DNA from: Armatimonadota bacterium
Lineage (GTDB): Bacteria; Armatimonadota; Chthonomonadetes; Chthonomonadales; JAMCWF01
Direction of reading: 5' to 3'
Assembly: GCA_023481295.1 (NCBI GenBank)
Contig: JAMCWF010000035.1
Span: forward strand, 14,582 to 50,898
DNA: 36,317 bases
Below are positions 7,887-16,130 of this stretch, in pieces; position 1 is the stretch's first letter, and each line of letters begins with the position of its first letter. The translations under genes were made by a program, and so were the position numbers. Below the pieces are notes generated by a model. The model was given only the letters and a program-made list of their open reading frames with translations, had not been told where the DNA came from and searched no databases.

Positions 7887-8459
7887 ATGAACCGAATAAA
7901 AAAGAGGATCTTATTTTCAATCCTTGTTTGCTGTTTTCTAGGAGGCATTATTTATCTTACAGGATGGGTTGGAGGGAGATTCGGTGGTTCAGTCAATGGA
8001 TTCCCGCAACAACTCGTCCCTAGAGTACTACACCTAACACCGCAGACAGTGCAGGTATGCCAGCAGCTCAATGCCTTTATTGGTGTTAGACCAGGTGTAG
8101 GACCACAGAAGACACATTATAACCGTCCGGAATTCGACAAACTTCTTTCATATATCTACTACCCCGACAAGTCACCTGGCGATTGGATGGTAAATGGTAC
8201 AGGGGTAGGCACATTATATTTTGTACATCTTCCGAAGAATGATCCTGCTTTAAGGCAGTATGAGAGGGCGTGGATGGTAAAAGTTGTAAACGATTTCATA
8301 GAACACCCTCTGCCGGTGATTCGGTGGGAAGCCGCACACATTGTGGATGTTCAACATTTGAAGAGGGCAGTTCCGGCATTGCAATCTGCGCTGAAAGTTG
8401 AGAAGAACCCTGTCGTAGCCAAAGAGATACGGGCCGCGATTAAGGCATGTAATAAATAG
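7887..8459 (+). CDS. Membrane-anchored protein with a HEAT-like C-terminal repeat
   Basis: A 190-residue protein of unknown function. The N-terminus (KKRILFSILVCCFLGGIIYL, residues 5-24) is a basic plus hydrophobic segment, so it is an anchor or signal peptide. No proper lipobox is present. The middle is soluble, with conserved-looking YYPDKSPGDWM and GTGVGTLYFVHLP segments. The last 60 residues read as at least one PBS-lyase/HEAT-type helical repeat (PVIRWEAAHIV, RAVPALQSAL, VVAKEIRAAI). GAAGGAAT precedes the ATG. It sits between the candidate precursor and the ATP-grasp ligase, with only 10 bases to the latter, so it is probably translated with it. Partner binding, peptide docking or immunity are possible roles, but nothing in the sequence decides between them. 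Confidence 0.75.
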   Translation: MNRIKKRILFSILVCCFLGGIIYLTGWVGGRFGGSVNGFPQQLVPRVLHLTPQTVQVCQQLNAFIGVRPGVGPQKTHYNRPEFDKLLSYIYYPDKSPGDWMVNGTGVGTLYFVHLPKNDPALRQYERAWMVKVVNDFIEHPLPVIRWEAAHIVDVQHLKRAVPALQSALKVEKNPVVAKEIRAAIKACNK

Positions 8460-8469
8460 GTGCAACCGC

Positions 8470-9552
8470 ATGAAAAAGCCGTATGTTTTTATTATTTCAC
8501 AATTTTTCGAGCCAAACGTTGATGCGGTGATCTCCAGATTAAACCAACGCGGTGTGTCATATTTTCGATTAAACACCGAGACAATTCCACTAATTACGAC
8601 TATAAGTCTTTATGAAGGCGCCGAGGAATTATACACGATAATTTCATGTGATGGCAAGCAGGTTGACACGCGCTGCATTACATCGGTATGGCGACGCCGA
8701 AATGGAGAGTTCGTTTACCCGAACGTTTCATGCGCACAGGAACGTGGGTTTATCAGGCACGAATCCGCCAGCATGCTTCACGGTGCTTTTGAAAGTATGC
8801 GTTGTTCATGGGTTAATCATTTTATGAGTGATTACCGAGCAAATGTAAAACCTTATCAATATGAGATAGCAAAGCAGGTTGGACTGACGGTTTCGCGAAC
8901 ACTAATCACCAATGATCCCGATGCGGTTAAAGAATTCGCAAGATCTTTGCCAGTGCCAGTGTTGTTTAAACCTGTTATTGGGTTAACGACCGGCGGGCCA
9001 CCCAATTTTTCGGCTGAAATCCAAGCCACGTATGATGGTAAATTCAATATCCCACCTGCTATACCGGAATCCCGTGGCTCGGAAGTTAGGGCATTATTCT
9101 CTCAAGTCTTAGACGATGATAAAATTAAACACCTTAATACTATCGCTGGTTGCCCAGCAATATTCCAAGAATATATAAAAAAGCGTGTCGAAATACGAAT
9201 TACAATTATTGGTAACGATATGTTCCCAGTAGAAATACATTCTCAGGATCGTGAAGATACTAAAGTTGATTTTCGTGCGCAAACTCTGCTAGAAACCTCT
9301 CAATTTCTTCACCATGAGGTCCATAAGTTGCCTGATGATATCAGTGCTAAACTTATGAAATTGATGAAAGAATTAAACCTTGTTTTTGGATGCGTAGATA
9401 TGATATTAACACCGAATGGTGAATATGTTTTTTTAGAAGTAAATACGGCCGGTCAATGGGGATGGATTGAGCACTTAACCGGATTAAAGATCACCGATGC
9501 GTTAACTGATTTGCTCATCCGAGGATCAATAGATTCAGAATATAACGTATGA
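8470..9552 (+). CDS. MvdC/MvdD-type ATP-grasp ligase (graspetide maturase)
   Basis: A 360-residue enzyme expected to use ATP to activate Asp/Glu side chains of a precursor peptide and link them to Ser/Thr (ester) or Lys (amide). Family signatures are clear. The N-terminal domain has RLNTETIP and SVWRRR (the family's LNTD-x-(F/Y)P and VW-R motifs). Lys is present in VLFKPVIGLTTGG, followed by CPAIFQEYIKKRVEIRITII. At the C-terminus come D310 in GCVDMIL and the metal-binding E323-V-N325, then GQWGWIEHLTGL, nearly the family's N-G-Q-W-x-W-I-E-x-x-T-G-L motif. The start has AGGTG overlapping the stop of the preceding gene. The gene is markedly AT-rich (two counted 60-base lines at 33% and 37% GC against 53% for a dapL line), which suggests transfer. 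Ester versus amide specificity cannot be read from sequence. Only one ligase is present. Confidence 0.88.
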   Translation: MKKPYVFIISQFFEPNVDAVISRLNQRGVSYFRLNTETIPLITTISLYEGAEELYTIISCDGKQVDTRCITSVWRRRNGEFVYPNVSCAQERGFIRHESASMLHGAFESMRCSWVNHFMSDYRANVKPYQYEIAKQVGLTVSRTLITNDPDAVKEFARSLPVPVLFKPVIGLTTGGPPNFSAEIQATYDGKFNIPPAIPESRGSEVRALFSQVLDDDKIKHLNTIAGCPAIFQEYIKKRVEIRITIIGNDMFPVEIHSQDREDTKVDFRAQTLLETSQFLHHEVHKLPDDISAKLMKLMKELNLVFGCVDMILTPNGEYVFLEVNTAGQWGWIEHLTGLKITDALTDLLIRGSIDSEYNV

Positions 9553-9577
9553 CATCCTTTGCGTAAGATAAGCCAAT

Positions 9578-11239
9578 ATGAAAGAATCCAATAATAAAAT
9601 TTTTGAGTCTAAGCAATTAGATCCAGTTGAAGGAAATAATGTCAAAAATAATGTTACGGTGAAAGCACCCGACAAGGCAGAAAGGGCTGCCGATCTTATC
9701 GTCTGTACCGGCATTTTAGCTTACGCTGTATTCTACGGGTTTCTATCAGTAAGACGGGTAATCCGATTAGAAGCCGGCGCCTTCGATCTCGGAATTTATG
9801 ACCAAGCAATCTGGCAAATAGCCCATTTTCAGCATCTATTCAGCACCGTGCGGGGGATGAACCTTTTCGGCGATCATTTCACTCCAATTCTATTTCTATT
9901 GGCTCCATTGTACTGGTTCTTCCCGGAGCCGCAGGGGTTGGTCGTTTTTCAAGCCATCGCGCTAGCCCTTGGTGCATGGCCGATATACCGAATTGCCCGG
10001 CGGCATTCTGTATCTCCTTTCCTGGCTACCGGACTTGCTCTATCTTACTTGATGGCGCCGGCCCTTGCCTATCCTCCCCTCTTCGACTTTCATCCGAACG
10101 TGCTCGCCGCACCCTTGTTGTTATTTGCAATCGATTCGGTGGAACGTGAAAACTACCGAATATTTGTAGTTTGGATAACGCTGGCTTTGCTATGTCGCCA
10201 AGACATTGCTTTAAGTGTGGCGGTGCTTGGGTTGGCTATCATCCTAAGAACCTTCTCGATTCGAGGAAATAATCATTATCATGATGAACCCGATCTCATA
10301 AACGATCAACGAGTGGCAAGACGCCGACGCGCTCGATTCATAGCGGGTATCTTAACGATGCTGGCCGGTATTTTATGGTTAATGGGCAGTATGTATATGA
10401 TTACCCTGGTATCCGGTCATGTGACAGGTTATGTTGCTCTCTATAGTCATTTCGGTCGTACACCGCTTCAGATCATTGAAAACGTTACACTGCATCCAAT
10501 CCGAACGATTTCCTATGTTTCCAATCCTGCAACGGCTGATTTTATATTACAACTTATTCTACCAACCGCTGGTCTTTGTCTTTTGTGCCCAGAAATATTA
10601 ATGGTGACGCTTCCAGAACTTGCAATGGATATTCTTAGTGACCGCTGGATTATGCAGACGATTCGCGCTCAATATACCCCGGCAATTCTTCCATTTGTTT
10701 ATGCAGCGGCCGCCGTTGGTTTAGGACGTTTGATGGCGGCGCTACACCGTTTTGAACTGGTTCCACAAATAACCGAGTCATTGGCGGGCCTGATTTTTGT
10801 TCTGTTAGTAGGTTTCTGTTTTTGGAGTTACGGCCCCAGGGACATCTTTCATGAAATTTGGTCCGGTTATTTGACTGAAACCGTGTTGCAAGAGCGGGAA
10901 GCATTACTGTCCAAAATACCGGCAGCGGCTTCAGTATCCGCTGGTTGGGACTTTGTGGTCCCGCTCGATCATCGGAATCAAATCTATATGTTTCCAAATC
11001 CATTCATTAAGGCTTGGTATGGACCCGGAACCGCAGTTATCCGACAAGAGGATTTGAACTATCACCCCCCGCTACCGACAAAATTAAAACCCTTGTTGGC
11101 AAAGCACCCAATAGATTATATCGTAGCAACCGACTCAGGCCAGTATAAATCGTTGCTTAAAGCAGCAGTTAAATATGGTTTATATAAGATCGTATCTAGA
11201 AAAGGCAAGATGATTATACTGAAACGATCCAATCAATGA
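9578..11239 (+). CDS. DUF2079 polytopic membrane protein
   Basis: A 553-residue integral membrane protein. After a hydrophilic tail of about 40 residues, it carries the DUF2079 signature: AGAFDLGIYDQAIW, GDHFTPILFLLAPLYW, LFDFHPNVLAAPLLLFA and LLCRQDIALSVAVLG. About ten hydrophobic helices run to residue 430, followed by a soluble tail of about 120 residues. DUF2079 proteins resemble GT-C-fold glycosyltransferases such as ArnT/PMT-like enzymes, but their reaction is not established. The acidic FD-x-G and DFHPN pairs in the first loops lie where GT-C enzymes bind lipid-linked sugar. It begins 25 bases after the ATP-grasp stop on the same strand, so co-transcription is likely. Whether it belongs functionally to the peptide locus is open. 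No classical exporter is present nearby. The ribosome-binding site is weak. Confidence 0.85.
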   Translation: MKESNNKIFESKQLDPVEGNNVKNNVTVKAPDKAERAADLIVCTGILAYAVFYGFLSVRRVIRLEAGAFDLGIYDQAIWQIAHFQHLFSTVRGMNLFGDHFTPILFLLAPLYWFFPEPQGLVVFQAIALALGAWPIYRIARRHSVSPFLATGLALSYLMAPALAYPPLFDFHPNVLAAPLLLFAIDSVERENYRIFVVWITLALLCRQDIALSVAVLGLAIILRTFSIRGNNHYHDEPDLINDQRVARRRRARFIAGILTMLAGILWLMGSMYMITLVSGHVTGYVALYSHFGRTPLQIIENVTLHPIRTISYVSNPATADFILQLILPTAGLCLLCPEILMVTLPELAMDILSDRWIMQTIRAQYTPAILPFVYAAAAVGLGRLMAALHRFELVPQITESLAGLIFVLLVGFCFWSYGPRDIFHEIWSGYLTETVLQEREALLSKIPAAASVSAGWDFVVPLDHRNQIYMFPNPFIKAWYGPGTAVIRQEDLNYHPPLPTKLKPLLAKHPIDYIVATDSGQYKSLLKAAVKYGLYKIVSRKGKMIILKRSNQ

Positions 11240-11475
11240 TCGAAGGGGGCATCAGATACGTCTGTTATCAATCATAGGGTATAAAGTTATGGGGCACTAG
11301 AGTTCTCCTCCCCGCCATCTTATGTTGCTATTATCCCTTATAATCTCAATTTATCTCAATGCTTTTTATTATAGGTTTTTCGGACAGGCTCCTCGCCTCC
11401 ATTTTCGTCCCAATTAATGGTAGAGCGCATCGTGCCATTCCGGGTGACATAGATATCGGCAATATCCTGTTGAAC

Positions 11476-12585
11476 CTACTCAGCGTCACCGGAAAATGAG
11501 TTGCCGATCCAAGAGCTGATGGACCAACCAGGATACTTGCGGGCATACGATTGGAGCGTGTAATATGCCGGCACCGGTTTGCCGTCCTGGGTGAGGCTCA
11601 TACCGTCGTGACCCATACCGATCGTATACCAGAAGACACGCCGCATGACGCCCGATCGCCGCGCTCTCTCGAGGACCTGTCTCAGGTAATTTGACTGCTT
11701 CGCGGGCGAAACCTGGCAGGAGGGATTTTGGTTGGTTGAGTTGATGTTCCAGCCGAACTCGGTCACCCAGATCGGCTTGTCAGCCTGATCGTGAGCGGCC
11801 ATCACGTCGTGAATCGTGCGCCAAACCTGATCGAAGGAGGGATTTGGGTGATCGGACGATGGGCTTTGCCAGCAAGGGTAATAATGAAAGTTGGCAAAAT
11901 CGAAATCGTTGCCATAGCCATGGTTGTAGATCCATTCGTAAAAGCTACGGAAATGACCCAGGTCGAGCCACCACATGCCTTGAAAGCCAACGAGCGCAGC
12001 CGGATTCGCAGCACGGATGGCCCTTGCGGCCGCCGCCAGCACCGGGCCGTAGTATTTGGGCTGCCGGCATGGGAGTGAGTTTTCCCAGTATCCGCCCCAG
12101 TAGTTGTCGTACTCCTCATTTCCAACCTCGAAAGCGTCAATCTTGCCATGCCCATGCTTGCCGTCATAGCGGGTGGCGACGGCACCGGCGTAAGCCGCCA
12201 TCTGCTGCGGACCGGCGAAGAGGCGTTTGCCATCACACACCTGGGTCTTCGCCCAGTTCGGCGCGTCTTGTAGCGGAAAACTAACCTTCAACCCCGCCTG
12301 ATTGGCGATCTGGACGACTTTGTCGAGTTCGGTCCAGTGAAAATGGCCTCTCTCCGGCTCGATGGTCTGCCAGTCCCGCTGGTAGCGAATCCAGCCGACG
12401 CCGGCCGCTTTGATCTGCTGCACCGTCTTTGACGTCAGCCCCCAGACCGAAAAGCCATAGGGATTGCCGACCCCGGCCGCCGCCCGACCCCTCTCCGCCC
12501 TGGCATCTCCAACCCAGTTGGGCGCCAAAAAGAGGACAGCCGCAAGGCACAAAATCACCTTCTTGATGTCAATCCTTCCAACCAT
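11476..12585 (-). CDS. Secreted clan GH-A (GH39/GH5-like) glycoside hydrolase
   Basis: An extracellular or periplasmic TIM-barrel glycosidase. Counting from the longer start at 12615, the acid/base is Glu167 in EVGNEE and the nucleophile Glu286 in WVTEFGW. The N-E and T-E-F-G-W patterns place it in clan GH-A. Substrate-site aromatic residues are abundant (WWLDLG, FHYYPCW, FWYTIGM). An ATG at 12585 gives the best signal peptide (basic residues then VILCLAAVLFLAP and ARAERG cleavage); the in-frame ATG at 12615 would put ten extra residues before it. GGTGG lies just upstream of the 12585 start. The barrel begins with YGFSVWGLTSKTV and AAGVGWIRYQRDW, as in GH39-like proteins of unknown substrate. 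It is separated from its neighbours by over 100 bases on each side, so it is probably monocistronic. Exact family and substrate remain uncertain. Confidence 0.78.
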   Translation of the reverse strand: MVGRIDIKKVILCLAAVLFLAPNWVGDARAERGRAAAGVGNPYGFSVWGLTSKTVQQIKAAGVGWIRYQRDWQTIEPERGHFHWTELDKVVQIANQAGLKVSFPLQDAPNWAKTQVCDGKRLFAGPQQMAAYAGAVATRYDGKHGHGKIDAFEVGNEEYDNYWGGYWENSLPCRQPKYYGPVLAAAARAIRAANPAALVGFQGMWWLDLGHFRSFYEWIYNHGYGNDFDFANFHYYPCWQSPSSDHPNPSFDQVWRTIHDVMAAHDQADKPIWVTEFGWNINSTNQNPSCQVSPAKQSNYLRQVLERARRSGVMRRVFWYTIGMGHDGMSLTQDGKPVPAYYTLQSYARKYPGWSISSWIGNSFSGDAE

Positions 12586-12724
12586 GATCGCCACCGTTTC
12601 ATACCAAAAACGCATCAGTATCGTCCGGTACTATTCGTAAACTCGTTGCCTTACGCAAAGGCGCAGTACACACGGTCATACCAAGACATTGCATGTAGCT
12701 ACAATCGTTTGAAAGCCATTGTTT

Positions 12725-13513
12725 TCAATAAGTCTGCAAGATCGCGCCTTTAGGCAGTTTCAGGTCGAAAGTTTTTGAAGGGATCGGTTGATTGATCTGA
12801 TCGCTCACGACCCATTCGCGTATGATGGAGCGCTGACTGACTGTTTGAGTAAGATAATGATGATTCTTTTGTGGAATGAGCACTTTTACGGGAGCAGGGG
12901 GAAGCTTAAGCGATATTTTCATCAACAGATGGGTTTGCTTGTCGATCCACATTTTCAAAACGGCTCCGGCGTTTTGGTGGATCATTTTCAGCGAGCCTTT
13001 AACTACAGAGCAATCACTTCCATTCAACTTTTCACTCCCAACCAACGTTAGGGAACCGATATTGGGCGGTAAAGCACCCTCCAGGGCTAAGAGCAAGTTG
13101 TCAGGAATGGGTTCTATTACTCTCGCCTCCCCTGAAAGCAAGCCATAGAGGGCTTGTGGCGTGCTCGGCGCCGGATACCGTCTATAGAGGCTGTGCAAGC
13201 CATAATAGACGATGACCTGGCTTCCGTCGGAAGCGATAGTAGTCGAGCCGGCAATCGGATTTTGCAAAACCAATAGGAGGTGATTGGGAGGTTGCCAGAT
13301 TATCCGTGATGAGTTTGCAATGATCGTTACCTTGTTCCCAGTTACGGTGTATGTTTCGGCATTGCCCACCAATTGAAGGGATTGCACGCTTCGATAGGTG
13401 GCCAGCATCTGGTTCACGATATCCTGTGCAGTCTGTCCACAGGCCATTATGGGCTGCAGCAGAGCGAAGGCAACCGCAGCGACGAGTTCGATCCGTTTTA
13501 GTCGTTCGTTCAA
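12725..13513 (-). CDS. Periplasmic LolA-like / DUF2092-like protein (TTG start)
   Basis: A 262-residue exported protein with a signal peptide (about residues 8-26, ending MACGQTAQD; the C before GQT could be a weak lipobox). The body has the half-barrel pattern of LolA/LppX/DUF2092 envelope proteins: DIVNQMLATYRSVQSLQLVG, PNHLLLVLQNP, SDGSQVIVYYGLHSLYRRYPAPST and MWIDKQTHLLMKISL. Such proteins carry lipids or lipoproteins across the periplasm; the ligand here is unknown. The start is TTG, overlapping the TGA stop of the upstream gene as TTGA, with AGGAG about 10 bases upstream. The upstream lipoprotein has the same fold pattern, so the two likely arose by duplication and form a translationally coupled pair. 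Confidence 0.75.
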   Translation of the reverse strand: MNERLKRIELVAAVAFALLQPIMACGQTAQDIVNQMLATYRSVQSLQLVGNAETYTVTGNKVTIIANSSRIIWQPPNHLLLVLQNPIAGSTTIASDGSQVIVYYGLHSLYRRYPAPSTPQALYGLLSGEARVIEPIPDNLLLALEGALPPNIGSLTLVGSEKLNGSDCSVVKGSLKMIHQNAGAVLKMWIDKQTHLLMKISLKLPPAPVKVLIPQKNHHYLTQTVSQRSIIREWVVSDQINQPIPSKTFDLKLPKGAILQTY

Positions 13514-14415
13514 CTCTGTGGCTCCTGAATGATTTCATGGGTGCCTGGTTTGGGGATGTATCGAAAGGCATCCGGCGGAAATGGTGGATTTGCGACCACG
13601 GCGGAGAAAGTCTCATCGGTTTTAAGGATGATTGAGCGTGACTGTGCAGCCGGAGTTCCTGAAGCAGGCGCCCACTCGAGATCGTGAGTAACTCTCAATA
13701 AGCAATAGGTCTGCTGGTCTACGTAGGCAGTGACGATCGCCTTCATCAGCCGATAGCCTTTATTTGGGAGGCCGGCCGCTTTTGCGATGGATTGCAACCA
13801 AGATGTCGAGATGTCGCTTCGGATGACCAGCGCTTTGCGCCCGTTGACTTGGGAGCTTCCAGCCAAGACTGGATGCGCGATCTCCATAGGAATGTTAGTG
13901 TTAGCCATAAATACGATCGCATCGAGGAGCTGTGGAGCGTCATGAGTGATCTTTGCGCAAACTTCCTCCAGCGTTTTCGGCGCCACCTCGCGCGTGTAGC
14001 TGTCATGGGCGCCATAGTAGTAGGCGATGGTATTTCCGTCACATTCAACCAGTATCTCACCTTCCTGGGGGTCATTGCTCTTTAAATAGACTCGATTGGG
14101 GCGTTGAAATCGGAATACCGTCGTTTGATAATATGGCACGGCCGATGCGAAGCCCAGTTGGATTTTAGCGCTGGACTGGGATTGAAAGCTGTTTAACTTA
14201 TGATAAGCGGCGCTAACGCGATTCAGTATGATGCGTGGATCGCTCGTGGGAGGATAATTTTGAATCGGCATTTGGTAGCCGCTGAAGGTTATTTTGGCAT
14301 CGCGAGCGGTGGTCACTTTCAAATCGGGTTTTGACTGATGGCAACCAGCCATGCTAATCAGTAGCACCGCAAGAAGCGGATAAGCCAATGCCAATCGGCA
14401 CCATTTTACCGTCAT
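13510..14415 (-). CDS. LolA-like / DUF2092-like lipoprotein
   Basis: A 301-residue lipoprotein: the signal peptide ends in LLISMAGC (lipobox S-M-A-G-C, Cys about residue 24). The mature part follows the LolA/DUF2092 pattern: ILNRVSAAYHKLNSFQSQSS, FRFQRPNRVYLKS, CDGNTIAYYYGAHDSYTREVAPKT and AYVDQQTYCLLRVTHD. These match segments of the downstream gene in the same order. Such pairs may act as a donor and acceptor for lipid or lipoprotein traffic; this is inference. It is the first gene of a two-gene operon behind a good minus-strand promoter (14484-14513). Family level is fairly clear; function is not. Confidence 0.75.
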   Translation of the reverse strand: MTVKWCRLALAYPLLAVLLISMAGCHQSKPDLKVTTARDAKITFSGYQMPIQNYPPTSDPRIILNRVSAAYHKLNSFQSQSSAKIQLGFASAVPYYQTTVFRFQRPNRVYLKSNDPQEGEILVECDGNTIAYYYGAHDSYTREVAPKTLEEVCAKITHDAPQLLDAIVFMANTNIPMEIAHPVLAGSSQVNGRKALVIRSDISTSWLQSIAKAAGLPNKGYRLMKAIVTAYVDQQTYCLLRVTHDLEWAPASGTPAAQSRSIILKTDETFSAVVANPPFPPDAFRYIPKPGTHEIIQEPQS

Positions 14416-14914
14416 AGTGGGTAAACTTCCTTCATCAATTGGTGTTGCTGCCCCCTACCGGGAATTCACAGCCCCTTATCTGGAGTATAACCGAGATTCA
14501 GTGTACCGGTCAAATTTATGAATGCTTTGTTCATCGCCCCATTTGAAATCGTACATTTCTTTGGGTCAAGATGATCGCCATTATCATTGTTGCCAATCGT
14601 TTGATCTTTCTTTATGGGACAAGCTCTGAGTCAAGTTCCCACCTACTTGTTGCACAACTCGTGCCAATAAGCGGAACAAGAAACCCTGTCAGGCAACTCG
14701 GTCACAAAACCGACGATTGTCTCGCTGAGATGGGAATTGAACCAGTACCGGTGTTAAGTGGGCAGACCAGAGCAGGGGTATGATATGGTTATTCCCGGCA
14801 TTCATAGGGTGTAGCGCGATCCACATCACCATTCGGGAGAATGCGTGGGGGGCATAGGGAAATTTTCTACATTCAGGTTATTCGGACCGTTACGATGAAG
14901 GAGGCAAGCATATC
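14416..14914. other. Divergent intergenic region of about 500 bases
   Basis: It separates the lipoprotein pair (minus) from dapL (plus). It holds the minus-strand promoter at 14484-14513 and the dapL ribosome-binding site AAGGAGG (14898-14904). A 70-codon open frame at 14571-14783 has neither a ribosome site nor a protein-like composition. A short stretch near 14735-14752 resembles a reversed tRNA T-arm, but no other tRNA parts pair with it. Confidence 0.4.
14484..14513 (-). promoter_or_regulatory. Predicted sigma-70 promoter of the lipoprotein pair
   Basis: Read on the minus strand: -35 TTGACC (14513-14508, 5 of 6), an 18-base spacer, and -10 TATACT (14489-14484, 5 of 6). The start point would be near 14477, leaving a leader of about 62 bases. 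Confidence 0.6.
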
Positions 14915-16093
14915 GTGATATCAAGAGCGAAGCGGTTGGATCGAATCCCGCCCTATCTTTTTGGTGAGATTGCAGCCGCCAAGCGAAAAGCATTCGCCGA
15001 GGGGATGGATGTGATAGACCTTGGAATTGGGGATCCGGATCGTCCGACTCCATCGGATATCATTGAGGAGCTGGATCGGGCTGCACATGATCCGATTACC
15101 CACCGATATGACGAATCGCCGGCCGGCGAACCGGTATTTTTGCAGGCGGTGGCGGACTGGTATCGGAAGCGATTTGGGGTGGAGTTGGATCCCGGCTCGG
15201 AGGTGCTGCTATTGATCGGCTCCAAAGAGGGACTGGCGCATACCGCGTGGACTTTCATTGATCGGGGAGACATTTCGCTCGTTCCTGATCCGGCCTATAC
15301 CGTATATAAGGTTGGAACGTGGCTGGCCGACGGAGAGGTCTATCCCTTGCCACTGCGAAAGGAAAACGGATTTCTGCCGGTACTGGATGAGGTGGCACCT
15401 GAAGTTGCAAATAAGGCGAAACTACTCTGGCTCAATTATCCCAATAATCCGACCGGTGCAGTGGCCAATGAAGCGTTTTATCGGCAAGCGGTGGAGTTTG
15501 CACACCGCTATCAGTTACTGATTATCAGTGATTTGGCCTACTCCGAATGTGCGTACGACGGCTATCGTCCGCCCTCCATTTTGCAGACAGAGGGCGCCAA
15601 AGAGGTTGCCATCGAGCTTCACTCGCTCTCGAAAATGTTTAATATGACCGGCTGGCGCATCGCGATGGCGGTCGGCAACGGGGAAGCGCTTTCACATTTG
15701 AATAAGCTGAAATCGAACGTGGACAGTAAGCAGTTTTCAGCCATATCACGGGCGGCTGCCTACGCCATTCGCCACGGGGATAACTCGGAGACGATCGAGC
15801 TCTACCGACATCGGCGCAATATATTGGTTGCCGGACTTAAATCGCTGGGCTGGCCGGTTGAGCCGCCGAAAGCGACCTTTTATGTCTGGACTCCCACTCC
15901 AAGTGGAGAAAGCTCCATTGCCTTCGCCAAGCGTCTGCTGGAGCGGGCTGGCGTGCTGGTAATCCCGGGAATCGGCTATGGAAACTATGGAGAGGGATAT
16001 GTCCGAATGTCGCTCACCGTGCCAGGAGATCAAAACGGCGAGCGATTGACTGAGGTGGTGAAACGTTTGGAGGCCAACGTCCCTTATTGCTGA
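14915..16093 (+). CDS. dapL: LL-diaminopimelate aminotransferase-like PLP enzyme
   Basis: A 392-residue fold-type I aminotransferase, best matched to DapL, which converts tetrahydrodipicolinate plus glutamate to LL-diaminopimelate for lysine and peptidoglycan synthesis. Visible features: RIPPYLFGEI and VIDLGIGDPDRPTP near the start (typical of DapL and close relatives), GSKEGLAHTAWTFID, NYPNNPTGAV (PLP-site Asn), SDLAYSECAYDG (Asp and Tyr contacting the cofactor), and Lys240 in SLSKMFNMTGWRIA, the Schiff-base lysine. The start is GTG with a strong AAGGAGG 10 bases upstream. hflX follows after 37 bases on the same strand. A broader-specificity aspartate/alanine-type aminotransferase is the main alternative. 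Confidence 0.82.
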   Translation: MISRAKRLDRIPPYLFGEIAAAKRKAFAEGMDVIDLGIGDPDRPTPSDIIEELDRAAHDPITHRYDESPAGEPVFLQAVADWYRKRFGVELDPGSEVLLLIGSKEGLAHTAWTFIDRGDISLVPDPAYTVYKVGTWLADGEVYPLPLRKENGFLPVLDEVAPEVANKAKLLWLNYPNNPTGAVANEAFYRQAVEFAHRYQLLIISDLAYSECAYDGYRPPSILQTEGAKEVAIELHSLSKMFNMTGWRIAMAVGNGEALSHLNKLKSNVDSKQFSAISRAAAYAIRHGDNSETIELYRHRRNILVAGLKSLGWPVEPPKATFYVWTPTPSGESSIAFAKRLLERAGVLVIPGIGYGNYGEGYVRMSLTVPGDQNGERLTEVVKRLEANVPYC

Positions 16094-16130
16094 TGAAATG
16101 TAAAATCGAAAGCGATGAATTGATCTACAA

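Noticed and set aside
14735-14752. Reversed T-arm-like sequence, possible tRNA on the minus strand
   Set aside because: The stem does not pair well and no acceptor, D or anticodon arms can be found around it.
14571-14783. 70-codon frame in the dapL upstream region
   Set aside because: No ribosome site and composition unlike a protein; probably chance.
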